A stretch of 64,000 nt of DNA, from assembly GCF_000003195.3 (NCBI RefSeq), contig NC_012876.2, positions 4,506,306 through 4,570,305 of the forward strand. The letters are read 5' to 3'. The translations under genes were made by a program, and so were the position numbers. Below, one piece after another: positions 33,107 to 44,550 of this stretch. The number at the start of each line of letters is the position of its first letter. The stretch's first letter is position 1. Source of the stretch: Sorghum bicolor. Its lineage: Eukaryota > Streptophyta > Magnoliopsida > Poales > Poaceae. The notes beneath the pieces are model-generated. The model had not been told where the DNA came from and made no database searches. It saw nothing but the letters and a program-made list of their open reading frames with translations.

Positions 33107-36100
33107 CTAGCTATCTTCATTCTGCTTGCTTTGTTCTCCCTCATCTGCAGATTTTCCTTTCTTATCACTGACTTTTCTAGCTTTCTTGCCAACAGGCTCT
33201 AGCTTTCCTTTCCCCATTAAAGTGATTTCATCAAGTTGATCCTCTTTCATGTCACACAGTTCAACTCCAATCTTTCTCAGAGCCACCGAGGGTATGGTTG
33301 GGATACCAGCCGAGCAAGCCAAGCAATTCTTATTACAGGAAGATTTAAACCCTTGAGAGTTGGCTTTCACCCTGTTACTTCTTCTAACCACTGAATCAAC
33401 GATAGGAGTTGCAGATTTTGCTTTTCTCCCTCTTTTTTTGTAGGAGTAGAGCCTTGATCCTCCAGCATTTCCTCTGAAACAGCTTCTTCAATTGACTTGG
33501 CAATTTCTGGCCCATCAGTAAGCATCAAGCAGGTCTGGGCTCCCTCTCCCATTTTTTCAGTAGGAATTGGGCTTAATTCATCGTGGCCCAGACTTGAGAA
33601 AGAACCAGAGCCCAGATTTAAGCAAGAGCCCAACCCAGCGTTAAGGAGGCTTTTAGCCCAATCATGCTGTGCAGGGGCCTCCACTAAGGCCCTGAGAAAT
33701 GGAGCCCAAGTTTTGGGGACAGCCACCAACTCCCTTTCCTTTAACCCAACATTCAAATTCAAACAGGATTTTATTGGCGCCGAATGATGCTGCCTCACTA
33801 AATTTTGCACATTAGGTGCATTGAAGAAGAAGGTTTTTACCATTCCAATTTGGGCATTTTCGTGCACACTGATATCCTGGCCACTTTCAGCTCGAACCAA
33901 CACATTTTGGCACATAGACTCTTCATTTCCATCTTGTTCCTGATGAACAGCCTCTGTAGAGACATTGGACTGACCCAGAACCTCATTTTGCTCTTCTAGA
34001 GGCTGTTGCATATTCTTTAAGGGCTGCTGAGGCAATAAGATGGAATTCATTGATTGAACCGGGTCAAGGTTGGTTTGATCAGCTGAGGCTTGTGTGTTCA
34101 GGACATAGATTGGATCCTGAGGCTCCTGCATTTGCATCCCTTGATGTTGCTGAGCCAAATCCTCGGTCGGCTCCTGCAGGTCTTGTAACTGAAGCATCTG
34201 ATTTTGCTGATCCAGGCTAAAGGCTGGCTGCAGCCACTCCTGATTCCCCACAGCCTCATTTAGCTCATTATTCTGCAAAGGCTCCTCTCCCAACAATGCT
34301 TGATCAGGCTGCACATTCTCCTGCTGAATCTGTTGCACATTTGCATTTTGGTCATCCAGGTCCTGATCAATCTGCTGCTGCAATTCATCCAAATCCATCA
34401 TGACTTCCTCATCAGGAATCATTGCTTGAAACTGAGCAGGCATTTGTACTTCAATCCCCACTTGAGCCAGCATTAACTCAGCAGGAAGGTTGTTTGGAAG
34501 GGCTTGTTCAGGTGGAGCAATTTGAAGAACCACCTCCTGCTCAAAACCTTGTGCTGGATCAATAACCATTTCCATGGGATCATCTTGCATTGGCAAGTCA
34601 TTCAAATCTTGGACCACAGCTGCAGGTCCAGCCAAATTCAGTTGCAGTTGCTGGATGGGCTGCTGAGGTGGCCACTCCCCCCATCCTGGTAGTTGCTGCT
34701 GCTGAGGTCCCCCCTCTTGGAAGTCCTGCTGCTGTTGGTTCCCCTGAAGCTGTTCCCCCTGTTGCTGCCAGTTATTGTTATCTTCATTTGGAAGAATCGG
34801 AGCAAGCACCTGCTGCCCCAACCCAAAGAAATCATACAACATTGGCCCACCATCCTCTGGCAACTGTGGCACTAGCTCTTCCTCAGGCGCTTCGTGTCCA
34901 AGGTTTTCATGCTGCAGGATTTCACACTGGACAGTCCAAGAGTGACCCTGGTGACCCGGAGCATCTGAGAAGACCGAGAAGTGCGGGATGTCCTCCAGAT
35001 CCACCACCCTTACTTTTACTAACAGTCTGGTGACTACCACTGTGTTGATTTCAGTGGTTTCAGTGTACCACGAAATGACACTAGCCACAGGCCCAAGGAC
35101 TGCATCAATACAATCATCCGCCCAATAATCTTCAGGCAGACCCAAAAGCATAATTAGGCACTCGTGATTAAAGGTCACGCTCCTCCAGTTTCTTCCTTGG
35201 TTATGCCTTACAAAGGTGAATAAAGCCCCATCAAACTCATGCGGGCTGTTGACTACAAAGTTGTCTCTATCATAGTCATTCCAGAAACGGACAAAGGCTT
35301 GACCTAGATGGCACCTCTGCACCTCTCTGATTCTAACTCTCCTGTCCACACAAAAGTCTCTGATAACTTCTTCTACCACAGGGAAGTGCAGGACATTACC
35401 AGGGATAGGGAAGATTGTGACGATTGCCAGATTCTCGTTTCTTGGAACAGGCCTCCTAGGCGCCATAGTCCTGATCATCACCGGCCGATTTGGAATGTTG
35501 AGGATGTTCATCCCCCTTGGCTTGAAAGGATTCGGATCAGCTCTCTGGAATGCCATGCTTGACGACGCACCCGGAGCTTGAGGTGAAGGCAATGGCACTC
35601 GACGATTTCTGTGAGAGTGAGAGTGGGTGGAAGTGACAGTGGTTGGATGGCGCAGTGAATGCAGAGCGGTGCTGGTAAATATTTCCCTTCTCTGATTAAA
35701 CTGATTTACCCCCCGCAATTCTTGATCCACTGCTGCCCTGTGGGTCTGATTGCCATCGGGTCCACCTGTCAACGGCTGTTCTAGCTCGGCCGATCTTACT
35801 ATTGGTTCCTGGAATGGCAGCGGCTGATCGGTGCAACTCTCTGTGCGGGTTCCGCCTCTTCGGCTTCCCTGGATTGGGCCTACCGCCGGCCCATCAGAGG
35901 ATCTCCTTTCCAATCTCCTCTCAGATCCTAGTCCACGCCCAAGATTAAAAGGCTGAATCACTTTTTTCCTCCAAAACCGGGCTTGTCTGCATCGGGCAGC
36001 GACGTGACCCTCGCCTAAGCATGCATGGCATCTGACAGGAGATTTGCACACTTCCCTAACGTGTCCATTAGTCAAACATCTAGGGCACCTCCTCAGCGAC

Positions 36101-36779
36101 AAATCCTCAGCAGGATTTCTGTCAGAGAAAGGTTGAGACGACACCCCCAAATTCAAATTTAAGTTTAAATTACTTCTACAGCCATCCGAAGGATGAACTG
36201 AACCAATAGGAAGACCCGAGCCCTCTCTTGCATTTTTTTCCCCACTAACAGCCAGAGATTTAGGACGAAGTCCATTAATCGGCACACGATTTGCTCCTGT
36301 GAGAGGAACTGAGCGGACCACATCTGCAAAAGACTGATCCGGGCTAACCCGCCTTGCAGGGGACGAAGCACTCCTGCCTACCACAGACCAGGAAGCGTCT
36401 TCTTCCTTGCAGAATAAACTCCATTCTCGCTTCCAGTCCGGACCTCCAGAACCCCACAGATGGAAGAAGACTTTGAAATGGGTGCAACCAAAAGAACGCA
36501 AATTGAACAGATGAAAACCCACCCATTTCGAAGCAACAGAGAAGCGAAACACTCGATCAGCAAGTTGCAAAACGTCGAAATCCAAATCAACACCTCCCAG
36601 GGTCGCCTGAAGGATAGCACCCACAGAAAGAGGCGTGAGCTTATCTTAGATCGCCCAAACGAGGCGACCAAGAAGAAAGCATGCCTTTTACACAGAGGAG
36701 TAACCGTGGACTTAAACCTCTCCCGGATCACCTTCCGGATGGCTATGCCCGGCAAGGCACAGAGGGCAGCAGCGTCCAT
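33107..36779 (-). pseudogene. LINE ORF1: CCHC nucleic-acid-binding protein with Gln-rich region
   Basis: The likely start is ATG 36779 (MDAAALCALPGIAIRKVIRE). A shift near 36640 joins SFGRSK to LTPLSVGAILQATLGGVDLD, then the frame is open for about 1080 codons. Two CCHC knuckles stand in tandem (CPRCLTNGHVREVC and CHACLGEGHVAARC, about 36090-35990). An RNA-recognition-like block follows (VRIREVQRCHLGQAFVRF), and then about 400 residues very rich in Gln, Leu and Pro. Near 33440 a run of seven A bases carries a further shift into KKRGRKAKSATP and a cysteine-bearing C-terminus (CNKNCLACSAG) ending at 33107. The protein would bind the LINE RNA. It is unusually long for an ORF1. Confidence 0.8.
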
Positions 36780-37011
36780 GAGAGCAGCAGAGCAAGGGGC
36801 AAGCGGGAGGGCAGAGTAGGAAGTCGTGCGGAGGAGGCACACCAAGAAGGACACGAGGCGAAGGAAACAGGAAGTTCAGCGAGAAGGCGCGGAAGGGGGA
36901 GAGATCACCTTGGCTCCCACCGGAGAGGAGGGCCGGCGAGAGGCGTCACGCGTGCAGCGGCGCGGCGCCGCGAGCGTGGACTCGACATCTCTATGTAGGA
37001 ACACAATAGCT

Positions 37012-37027
37012 ATGCAGATGTGATATT
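37012..37027. repeat. Target-site duplication of the LINE, right copy
   Basis: ATGCAGATGTGATATT, perfect match to 29027-29042. Confidence 0.9.
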
Positions 37028-37912
37028 ACACGCGCGTCAGTATCGTCGAGAGCGGACATAGCGAAACATCACTAGCGTTAAAGATGGATTTTGTCAACCT
37101 CCCGCGGAGTCCACTCTGGTATCGATTCTTTACAAGGCATCAGCATACAGCCTGTTTTTTCTAAGTATTTCAGCCCAAACTAAAAGTGTAATATTTTGGC
37201 TAGCGATCCAAGAAGCAAATTTCAGCCCATGATTAAAAGTCGTTTGGGCCTCTAACAAATGCTTTGAAACACAAATATAAAGGGGGAAAAATCAATTTAC
37301 CTTCTTAAACTATAACTATAAGCCTAATTTTCCTCCTCAAATTTTAGAACTAACATTTTACTCCCTAGACTCTTAAAACCATTAGATTTATCTCCCTATC
37401 ATGGTTTGGAGTGGTTTTGTAGATTTTTTTAATCTTTTTAATTATTAAATACTTGATAAGGTTTTTAACCACAAAAAAATGTCTCTAAGTTTGAAAAAAT
37501 AGAGGAAAATCATAGAGATGAATCCAAATAAAATATTTGTAGCTTGTGAAAAATATCTTTAGAAGCTCCAAAAAAATAAATTTATCTCTAGGAAAAAGAG
37601 AGAATAAAATACCCAAACAATGCTAGGAGTTTCTCAAAACTTTCTAATCCATGTCTAACATGTTTTGGAAGTTTTGCATAACAAAAATATAAAACACAAC
37701 CAGCATGAATGCTCAATGCATTCATGCCATGCATTTCGTGCTTGTCGCGTCTTAGAACCACTTTAGGATTCACTGTATTCTACAATAGAGGGCCGGGTTG
37801 GGCACTAGTACTCACCTCTCATCTGATCAGCCTCCCATCTATTGTTACACTCCTCTGTCGTTTTTATTCCTTGCCTGTCCAGGGCAAAGAATGGAATGAA
37901 TCACGTGGTTCA
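37028..37912. other. AT-rich spacer
   Basis: No gene, promoter or repeat end recognised. Confidence 0.4.
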
Positions 37913-38149
37913 TGCCTTGTTTAGTTGGTGAATTTTTTTGTTTTTGGCTACTGTAGCATTTTCGTTTGTATTTAGTACTTATTGTCCAACTATGGATTAA
38001 CTAGACACAAAAGATTCATCTCATAAATTACAGGTAAACTGAACTGTGCAATTAGTTATTTTTTTTATTTATATTTAATACTCTATACATGCGCCGTAAG
38101 ATTCAATGTGACAATAAATCTTGAAAATTTTTGAAAACTAAACCAGGTC
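37913..38149. mobile_element. MITE of the GGCCTTGTTTAG family
   Basis: Left end TGCCTTGTTTAGTTGG, right end AAACTAAACCAGGTC, TCA on both flanks (37910-37912, 38150-38152). Internal family motifs are present with some changes. Confidence 0.75.
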
Positions 38150-38272
38150 TCAGTCATGGCAAAAGGCAACCCTGCAGACAAGTATATATATACATATGCT
38201 ATATATCCACGAGTCAGCATGTGCGACTAGTAAGAGGCGCTCACCGTATCAGAAAAGTCATTGGCGTTCCTG

Positions 38273-38282
38273 TATATATAAA
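38273..38282 (+). promoter_or_regulatory. TATA box of the 38431 gene
   Basis: TATATATAAA, 149 bases before the ATG, a strong plant TATA match. Confidence 0.6.
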
Positions 38283-38430
38283 CCGCGCTCTAATTTGTTC
38301 TGCTCATCAGTCAGTCAGATTCAGATAAGAGGCAACACAACTCACAGAGAGCTAGCACTAGCAACTAGCAGCTGGATCACCAGCAGCGTTCGTGAATTCC
38401 CCTCCCCTGTGGAATCAAGATCAGTCCATC

Positions 38431-38709
38431 ATGGCGTTCTACAAGTACGGCCTGGCGTTCTTGGCCGGCACAGGCTTCGGCGCGGCGATGACGACCCTCC
38501 GCAACAGCCGGTGCCCCCTCCACAAGCACGACTCCTGCTCCTGCCACCGCCGCCGCGTCGTCGGCGCAGGCGAGTCACCGGAGACCGGCGGCCGGGGGAG
38601 CGAGGAGTACTACGACGACGCCCAGGAGAAGGGGAAGAGATGCCCCATCCCAAGAAAGGACGGCAAGGAGGAGAAGAAGGGAGACAAATCCGAGGGGTCG
38701 TCGGACTGA
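38431..38709 (+). CDS. Small N-terminally anchored protein, KYG type
   Basis: 92 residues, single exon, ATG in good context (ATCATGGCG). The N-terminus MAFYKYGLAFLAGTGFGAAM is one hydrophobic segment with glycine and alanine spaced three to four residues apart. A cysteine/histidine-rich stretch follows (CPLHKHDSCSCHRRR), then a polar acidic part with EEYYDD and a lysine-rich tail (KEEKKGDKSEGSSD). It is a paralogue of the gene at 14221 and has the same topology as the genes at 40849 and 46218, but I do not recognise a named family. A membrane location with a soluble tail is inferred. The MITE at 38745 begins 35 bases after the stop and probably lies in the 3' untranslated region. Confidence 0.75.
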   Translation: MAFYKYGLAFLAGTGFGAAMTTLRNSRCPLHKHDSCSCHRRRVVGAGESPETGGRGSEEYYDDAQEKGKRCPIPRKDGKEEKKGDKSEGSSD

Positions 38710-38744
38710 TCGATTCTAGCCTCATGGATGGATCGGATATACAG

Positions 38745-38987
38745 GGCCTTGTTTAATTCCAAAAAATTTTGCAAAACAGGTACTGTAACACTTTCGTTTG
38801 TATTTGACAAATATTATCCAATCATACACTAACTAGGCTCAAAAGATTCGTCTCGTCAATTTCGACCAAACTGTGCAATTAGTTTTTATTTTCGTCTATA
38901 TTTAATATTTCATACATGCGTCTAAAGATTCGATGTGACGGTGAATGTGAAAAATTTTGCAAAATTTTCTGGGAAGTAAACAAGGCC
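38745..38987. mobile_element. MITE of the GGCCTTGTTTAG family
   Basis: GGCCTTGTTTAATTCC to GTAAACAAGGCC, flanks CAG and TAG (one mismatch). It is complete and lies directly behind the 38431 gene. Confidence 0.8.
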
Positions 38988-39710
38988 TAGATGTGTGTCG
39001 CGTTGTTACTTCGTAATAATAATAGAGCACTGCATGTCTATATGTATATGGTATCGTATTGATGTATCACTAATTATCTTGCGCTTATATATATGCCTTA
39101 ATTTTGCTGTGCACAAGACTGACGCACTCTAAAGCCTGAATAACCAAAGGTAAATGAATGAACAAATCAATAAAAAAAAAGGCCTGCTATGACTGATCCA
39201 CTGAATATAATCCAGAATTCAGATAATTTCATCGTCTACAGAGTACAGACAGCGGAATATATATAATCGGGTTGAGTGTCTGCAGTCAGCACAGACGGCC
39301 GGTGATCCGCCAGCCATCAACGTACCATACCACTGATGAACAAAGTGCTGATTCTTTATTCGGTTCCATCTGCCACTGATGATCCATGCTTGCATGCATG
39401 CTTATGATCCCTTTGTAAATTTGTGCACCTGCTGCAGTTTGAAAGGTACGGTGTCCACTGTCAGTCGAGGCGCCGGAGCAGCACGACCGCTAAGCAGCTA
39501 GTAGCACCAATCAGGTGAAATATATGATGACGATTGACGAACACTAATCCATTATTAGACTACTAGCTCCAGCAGTACTGTATGATTAGCGATTAAGCAG
39601 GAGTAATTTATTCCGATCGATTCCGAATATAATTCCCGAACGCTGGGCCCACTACGAGGACGGCAACTCCATCCATCTATCACTATCAGCCGTGGGTTCG
39701 CCGCAACAAA
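38988..39710. other. Intergenic spacer
   Basis: Mixed composition with short palindromes such as GCATGCATGC. No gene or repeat boundary seen. Confidence 0.4.
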
Positions 39711-39937
39711 GGTCTTGTTTAGTTGTAAAATTTTTTCGCAAGATGAACACGATTTTCATTTGTATTTGATAAATATTGTTTAATCATAAACTAACTAGGT
39801 TTAAAAAATTTATCTCGTAAATTATAGATAAACTGTATAATTAATTATTTTTATCTATATTTAATGTTCTATACATAGGCCACAAGATTTGAAGTGACTG
39901 AAAATCTTTTTTAGAAAAATGGATAGTAAACAAGGCC
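39711..39937. mobile_element. MITE of the GGCCTTGTTTAG family, diverged
   Basis: GGTCTTGTTTAGTTG at left, AGTAAACAAGGCC at right, AAA on both flanks. Internal motifs are weaker than in other copies. Confidence 0.65.
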
Positions 39938-40211
39938 AAAGAAAAAAAAACGAAACCGCGTGCTGCTGCTGCCTTGGTGGGCAGGGCAGGGCATCCATCC
40001 TGCGGCTGCAACTCACCCGTTGACCCTTGCACAAGAAGTTGATCACGGCCTCCTCTTCCTCGCTCATCTATCTCTGTCTGCCTACACATCAGAGAACCTG
40101 CTGAAGACTAGTAGTACTATATATGCAATACTACCTCTTTTTTCAAAAACATGCAATTATCCTTTTAAAAAATTACAAACGTTATGTCTTTATGATATCC
40201 AATACATATAA

Positions 40212-40365
40212 TCAGATAAATGTTGTTAAGCCCTTCTGTTGGGGTTCAAGCCCCCCTAGCTGCTGTATTGCTCTGTTTTCTTGTCTTTGAACTGCTTTCA
40301 AACTCGTCGGTGTATTTCCGTTGCCAGTAATGGAAATGGGATAACTCCTAGTTCGAAAAAATATA
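40212..40365 (+). repeat. Short retroelement 3' stub with A tail
   Basis: The segment contains GGGGTTCAAGCCCCCC (which also resembles a B-box) and ends GGGATAACTCC then TTCGAAAAAA. The terminal hairpin and A tail fit a 5'-truncated LINE or a SINE. The left edge is not defined. Confidence 0.35.
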
Positions 40366-40545
40366 ATTAGATGAACCACTAAATATAGTTTAATAGTATA
40401 ACTATCTGAAGTCATAAATATTAATACTAACATTTGTATGAATATAGTACAAACTTACATCAATTGCATCGCTTTACGACGAAGGTAGTAATTCCTTTAA
40501 ATTTCTGACCAAGCTTTATAGTTGTACCTTGCTTCCTCGCCTTCT

Positions 40546-40569
40546 TTTCTTGCACCCTTGTGCAAGAAA
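40546..40569. promoter_or_regulatory. Palindromic element upstream of the 40849 gene
   Basis: Arms TTTCTTGCAC and GTGCAAGAAA are perfect inverted repeats separated by CCTT. They lie 280 bases before the ATG. A closely similar palindrome is found upstream of the paralogue at 46218. It could be a dimeric protein-binding site. Confidence 0.5.
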
Positions 40570-40652
40570 CAAAGTCAAAACAAAGATAGGGTAGAGATTA
40601 GATGATGCTTCAGGTCAAGCAATGCAAGCAGGGCCAGCCTAGCTAGCTGCAA

Positions 40653-40662
40653 GTATATATAC
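40653..40662 (+). promoter_or_regulatory. TATA box of the 40849 gene
   Basis: GTATATATAC, 187 bases before the ATG. Confidence 0.5.
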
Positions 40663-40848
40663 GAATTAATGGCTGTAGGCTGCTACAAGCAAACTGCCAT
40701 CACTCATCAGTCATCACTCATCACTGACTTGCGAATTGCGATAGATCCACACATTGATAGCCCAGCAAGCTCTTTAAATTTGCTTGTTTGCACCGTGCTG
40801 AGTGATCCAGCTAATAACATACTTACAAAAAAAAAGGCTCAAGAAGCC

Positions 40849-41100
40849 ATGGGGTGCTTGCTCCGCCGGCTGTTCCCCTTCTTGGTCGGCACGGCCGTCG
40901 GGGTGTACGCGGCGCAGAACTACAAGGTGCCCAACATCCGCCACCTCGCCGACCGCGGCGCCGACGCCGCCAGGCGCTACGAGGAGGCCTACCGCAAGAA
41001 GCCTGCCGTCATGGACGACGACGGGAGCAGCACCGGCGCCCGCGGCAGAAAGAAGAAGGTGGTGCAGCAGGTGGACAATATTGACGACGACGAAGAGTAG
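40849..41100 (+). CDS. Small STMP1-like membrane protein, AQNY type
   Basis: 83 residues in one exon. The ATG at 40849 is in optimal context (GCCATGG) and the in-frame extension upstream looks like leader. [20 protein letters not shown] is a short membrane segment with GxxxG-like spacing, followed by [20 protein letters not shown] and [10 protein letters not shown] basic stretch and an acidic end (DNIDDDEE) follow. The block G-x-Y-x-AQNY-x-VPNI resembles the animal short transmembrane mitochondrial protein STMP1, a single-pass inner-membrane microprotein, so a mitochondrial or other inner-membrane site is a reasonable guess. It is a close paralogue of the 46218 gene on the other side of prefoldin 2. 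Confidence 0.8.
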   Translation: MGCLLRRLFPFLVGTAVGVYAAQNYKVPNIRHLADRGADAARRYEEAYRKKPAVMDDDGSSTGARGRKKKVVQQVDNIDDDEE

Positions 41101-41877
41101 CCACAGGTGTGGTTGATCGATGCGTCTCTGCATGCATGCCTGACGACGGACACGGAGCATGTTGTTAATTAGTAACATTATTACAGCTAGTGTGGTAGTT
41201 GCGCTGCATACAGAGTAGTGTGAGTGGGGATGGTAGTGTTATTTGTCGCTTTAGGTTTCCTCGATTTACCTTGTACTACAATATGGCTATGACTTCGATG
41301 TGAATTATTGAATAAATCAAGATTGCCAAACTCAGAGTTACCTTAATTCTAAATTATATAAGTCACATTGAATTTTCTAGATGAATAGTTTTTTTTTAGA
41401 AGTCACAACAATGATGCTCATTCCAAAATGATCACACAAGTCAAAACTCTATAGAGGTGTACAATAGTACCCGGACAAGAAGTAAGATCGAACATCCATA
41501 CCTGTGCCTGGATAAGAGTTGATTCATGTGTCCCTAACCTTTCTTGATTGTGGCTGACGTACTAGCCCTCCTAGCTATCATGTGCTCCATCTTGCACTGA
41601 ATCCACCATGCAGTTACCCAATCACTACAAGATATAAGTCTTACCAATCTCATACTTGGTATGTGGTCCATTCCGGGTTAGTAAAACTCACTACAACATA
41701 TACAATGGTCCATTGGTACTCAAGCCAGCTATACCATTAGAGATCCCCTCTTGTTGTGGTCTTGCCCCTCACCAAACTTTTTTTCTTGGCAAATATGTTT
41801 CCGAGCCATTTTTAGGTTGCTCTTGTTTTAGTCAACTTAAGTTACCCATCAGGTTATCCTTTTGCTAAGTTTTAGTA
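41101..41877. other. 3' region and spacer
   Basis: AT-rich sequence including the presumed 3' untranslated region of the 40849 gene. No further gene seen. Confidence 0.4.
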
Positions 41878-42137
41878 CTCCCTCCATCCCAAATTGTAAG
41901 TCATTCCAAGAATCTTGGAGAGTCAAACTTTTCTAAATTTGACCAAATTTATATGATAAAATAATAATTATTATGATACCAACTAAATATCATTAGATTC
42001 TTCCTTAATTATATTTTAATAGTATACTCACTTTACGTTACAAATCTTAGTATTTCTCTCTATAATTTTGGTCAAACGTGAAAATGCTTTGACTCTCCAA
42101 GATTGTTGGAATGACTTACAATTTGGGATGGAGGGAG
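41878..42137. mobile_element. Stowaway MITE, well preserved
   Basis: CTCCCTCCATCCCAAATTG and its inverted copy CAATTTGGGATGGAGGGAG bound a 260-bp element with TA on both sides. The longer subterminal pairing includes TAAGTCATTCCAA and AATCTTGGAGAGTCAAA. Confidence 0.9.
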
Positions 42138-42139
42138 TA

Positions 42140-42936
42140 GATTTTAAGAAAGTGATCTATTTTTGACGTGTCTAAGCTGAAAAAAGTATGATTAGCGAAC
42201 CATCCCATATATCGAATGTTGTCTATATATGAGATTTAATTTCCAAAGTGAGAGTTGAACGAATTATAGTGGAGCAAGTATATATTATTTATTATCCCGA
42301 CCTAGTCATGTTGCTATGCATCTAACAAACATACATGAAACCAATGTGCATCTAAAATAGAGCTTCTTATATAATGGTGACCCTTTTTAGGGAAAAGATG
42401 GTCCTTGCTAGCACTTGACCCTTTCTTGCTCCTGAAGTTGAGACTTTATGACGAGAATCTGCTACATTGTGGCTTGAACTTGCGGGTTATACTGAACATC
42501 TTATTAGGGTGAGTAGAGTTCCATTTAGGGTTTCTACGATTGATGACCATGTATCAGCCTCGAGGAGATTAGAATCAAAACAACTATGGACAGCCATCTT
42601 GGGACAATGGGTGGTTGGCGGTCACATCCATCTTGTTTTATCTAGAGACTAGAAGTATTTTTCCATATTGCACCTAGGATTGCAGCTTGAAAGTTGAAAG
42701 CTTAGGGAGAAAAACACAATTTACAGTTTGGTAAGGGTGTTAGCAAAAGTTTTAACAAGTGTGGTTTCCAGGTTGTGACAATTTATAATTTGATACAAGT
42801 TTTGTAAATGTTGTATGATAATTTATAAATGGGGTTTCAAAACTACTTCATTGCATCGGTCTCTATGCTCATTAAATATGTGAAATAATCGTGGAGAAAA
42901 TTCAACAAAAACACTACGAATTTTTCAGTTATGTTA
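42140..42936. other. Intergenic spacer
   Basis: No gene or repeat boundary recognised. Confidence 0.4.
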
Positions 42937-43197
42937 GGCCAGTCTCAGTGGGAGTTTTAAGTGAGTTTTATTCGCATTAAATAGGTTATCACATAGTCAT
43001 TTTTGATGATATGTTAGTGTATTTAAGGCGAGAGAAACTCTCTAGGCAAGATTACAAACTCTATATAAGTCTTTAAATTAAATGTCTTTCAAACCATATA
43101 ATAAAACTCTCCATTTAGAATGAGTGGTTTATTTAAATTTTATTTTATTCCATATGATATGGTAACTTTAAAAATAAACTCATCATTGATACTGGCC
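42937..43197. mobile_element. PIF/Harbinger-type MITE
   Basis: GGCCAGTCTCAGTGGGAGTTT and, inverted, GGCCAGTATCAATGATGAG bound 261 bp with TTA on both flanks (42934-42936, 43198-43200). It ends about 60 bases before the prefoldin promoter motifs. Confidence 0.85.
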
Positions 43198-43260
43198 TTA
43201 TAAAATCCTTCCTCGTGGTGAAAGAAAACCAGAGATTTATCTCACCACAGAAGAATGTCA

Positions 43261-43315
43261 TGGGCTCATGGGAATAAGGCCCATCCAGGCCCACTCCAGG
43301 CCTGCCCCGGGCCCA
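43261..43315 (+). promoter_or_regulatory. GGCCCA (site II) cluster upstream of prefoldin 2
   Basis: TGGGCT and at least three GGCCCA motifs within 55 bases. Such site II elements are typical of plant housekeeping genes for translation and protein folding. A telo-box AAACCCTA follows at 43528-43535 inside the leader intron, a pairing often seen in this gene class. Confidence 0.55.
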
Positions 43316-43478
43316 AGCAAACTCCTGCTGCCCAGTGCCTTCTCTTCTCCCGTACACGCCGCGTGCGCGCGCCGTGCTCTCTCTCGCTCGTCAGGACAAC
43401 TGCGCGACCGCCGCTGCCCGACGCCAGGCGCCCAGGTCTCCGCCGACCCCTTCGCCGGAGACGAACGAGCATCCACAG

Positions 43479-44543
43479 GTACGCGCATCCCTTCTCCTCC
43501 CTTCCTGTTGTGCGAAACCTAGCTCCCAAACCCTAGCTTGAGCTATTTGTCTATCTGTATATACTCGGATCTGATTCTGATCTAATTAAGTCTACACATG
43601 TGTTATGCCTACCAACTTCGAGAATTTGTGTCTGGGCTGGGTTCCTATATTTCTTTCTTACTGGACAAACCACTGTGAGAAATTTGTGTCCTGGATTAGG
43701 CCTTGTTTAGTTCCCAAAATTTTTCAAGATTCCCCATCACATCGAATCTTGCGGCACATGCATGAAGCATTAAATATAGACGAAAACAAAAACTAATTAC
43801 ACAGTTTACCTGTAAATCACGAGACGAATCTTTTGATCCTAGTTAGTCTATGATTGGATAATATTTGCCACAAACAAACGAAAGTGCTACAGTGGCAAAA
43901 TCCAAAACTTTTCCCAAACTAAACAAGGCCTTAGTTTTTGACATTTCCCACTTGGCCACTTGCATCCAGAATAGTCCTGCTTATCGGTGATGCTAGTGCT
44001 TGTGTCCGGGAGGAAGAATTGTTTTTCTTTCCCGGATTATTTATCTTGTGGCAGTAAACTTGCATCTGTATTAACGGAGAATGATGCTAGGCTGATGAGA
44101 TGCTCTGCTATGCAAGTTTTCTCACTTAAAACTTATACTTATAACCTATTCCTCCTTACGTCTTGAACAGGTAATTCTGATATTATGATTTATGAGGTAG
44201 TTAACCAAGATTCATCAAATAGTTGATGAGGTGATTACAAACTGCTGACATTACTTTTGGCAGCATATAGTGTATAGATTCCTCAAATAGTTGATGAGGT
44301 GATTACAAACTGCTGACACTACTTGTTTGATTATATTGCTTGTTAGGTGATGTTTATGACTGATTTCTATTTATTGCTACAGAAATGTATTTCCTCTATG
44401 TCAATGTGTTTGCCTTTAACTGTTTTATTGTGTGCCTCATATGCTGTGATGAACTCTTAGGTAGCACCTGTGCTTAAAAGATGTTTTTCTCTTCACAGGT
44501 TTTTCTGTTAGTGATTTTGTTCTCTGGTTATCTGCTCCACTAG
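43479..44543 (+). other. Intron in the 5' untranslated region of prefoldin 2
   Basis: A non-coding first exon ends CATCCACAG before GTACGC at 43479. Acceptor choices are CTTCACAG at 44498 or CCACTAG at 44543, seven bases before the ATG. The intron contains a telo-box and a complete MITE (43699-43930). Confidence 0.55.
43699..43930. mobile_element. MITE of the GGCCTTGTTTAG family in the prefoldin 2 leader intron
   Basis: GGCCTTGTTTAGTTCCC to CCAAACTAAACAAGGCC, TTA duplicated on both sides (43696-43698, 43931-43933). One of the best preserved copies. Confidence 0.85.
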
Positions 44544-44550
44544 GGGAAAA

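Larger units (their letters stand above)
29043..37011 (-). mobile_element. Full-length L1-type LINE (non-LTR retrotransposon)
   Basis: An 8-kb element on the minus strand bounded by a perfect 16-bp target-site duplication. In order from its 5' end: a leader of about 230 bases, ORF1 (from 36779), ORF2 (from 32797), a 3' untranslated part with a stem-loop, and a short oligo(A) tail (seen as T at 29041-29049). The full length and the intact duplication indicate complete reverse transcription and a rather recent insertion. A few small lesions in both ORFs suggest it can no longer move on its own. Confidence 0.93.

Noticed and set aside
32794..33192. 132-codon frame between LINE ORF1 and ORF2
   Set aside because: It overlaps the shifted ORF1 end in another frame and shows no known LINE domain.
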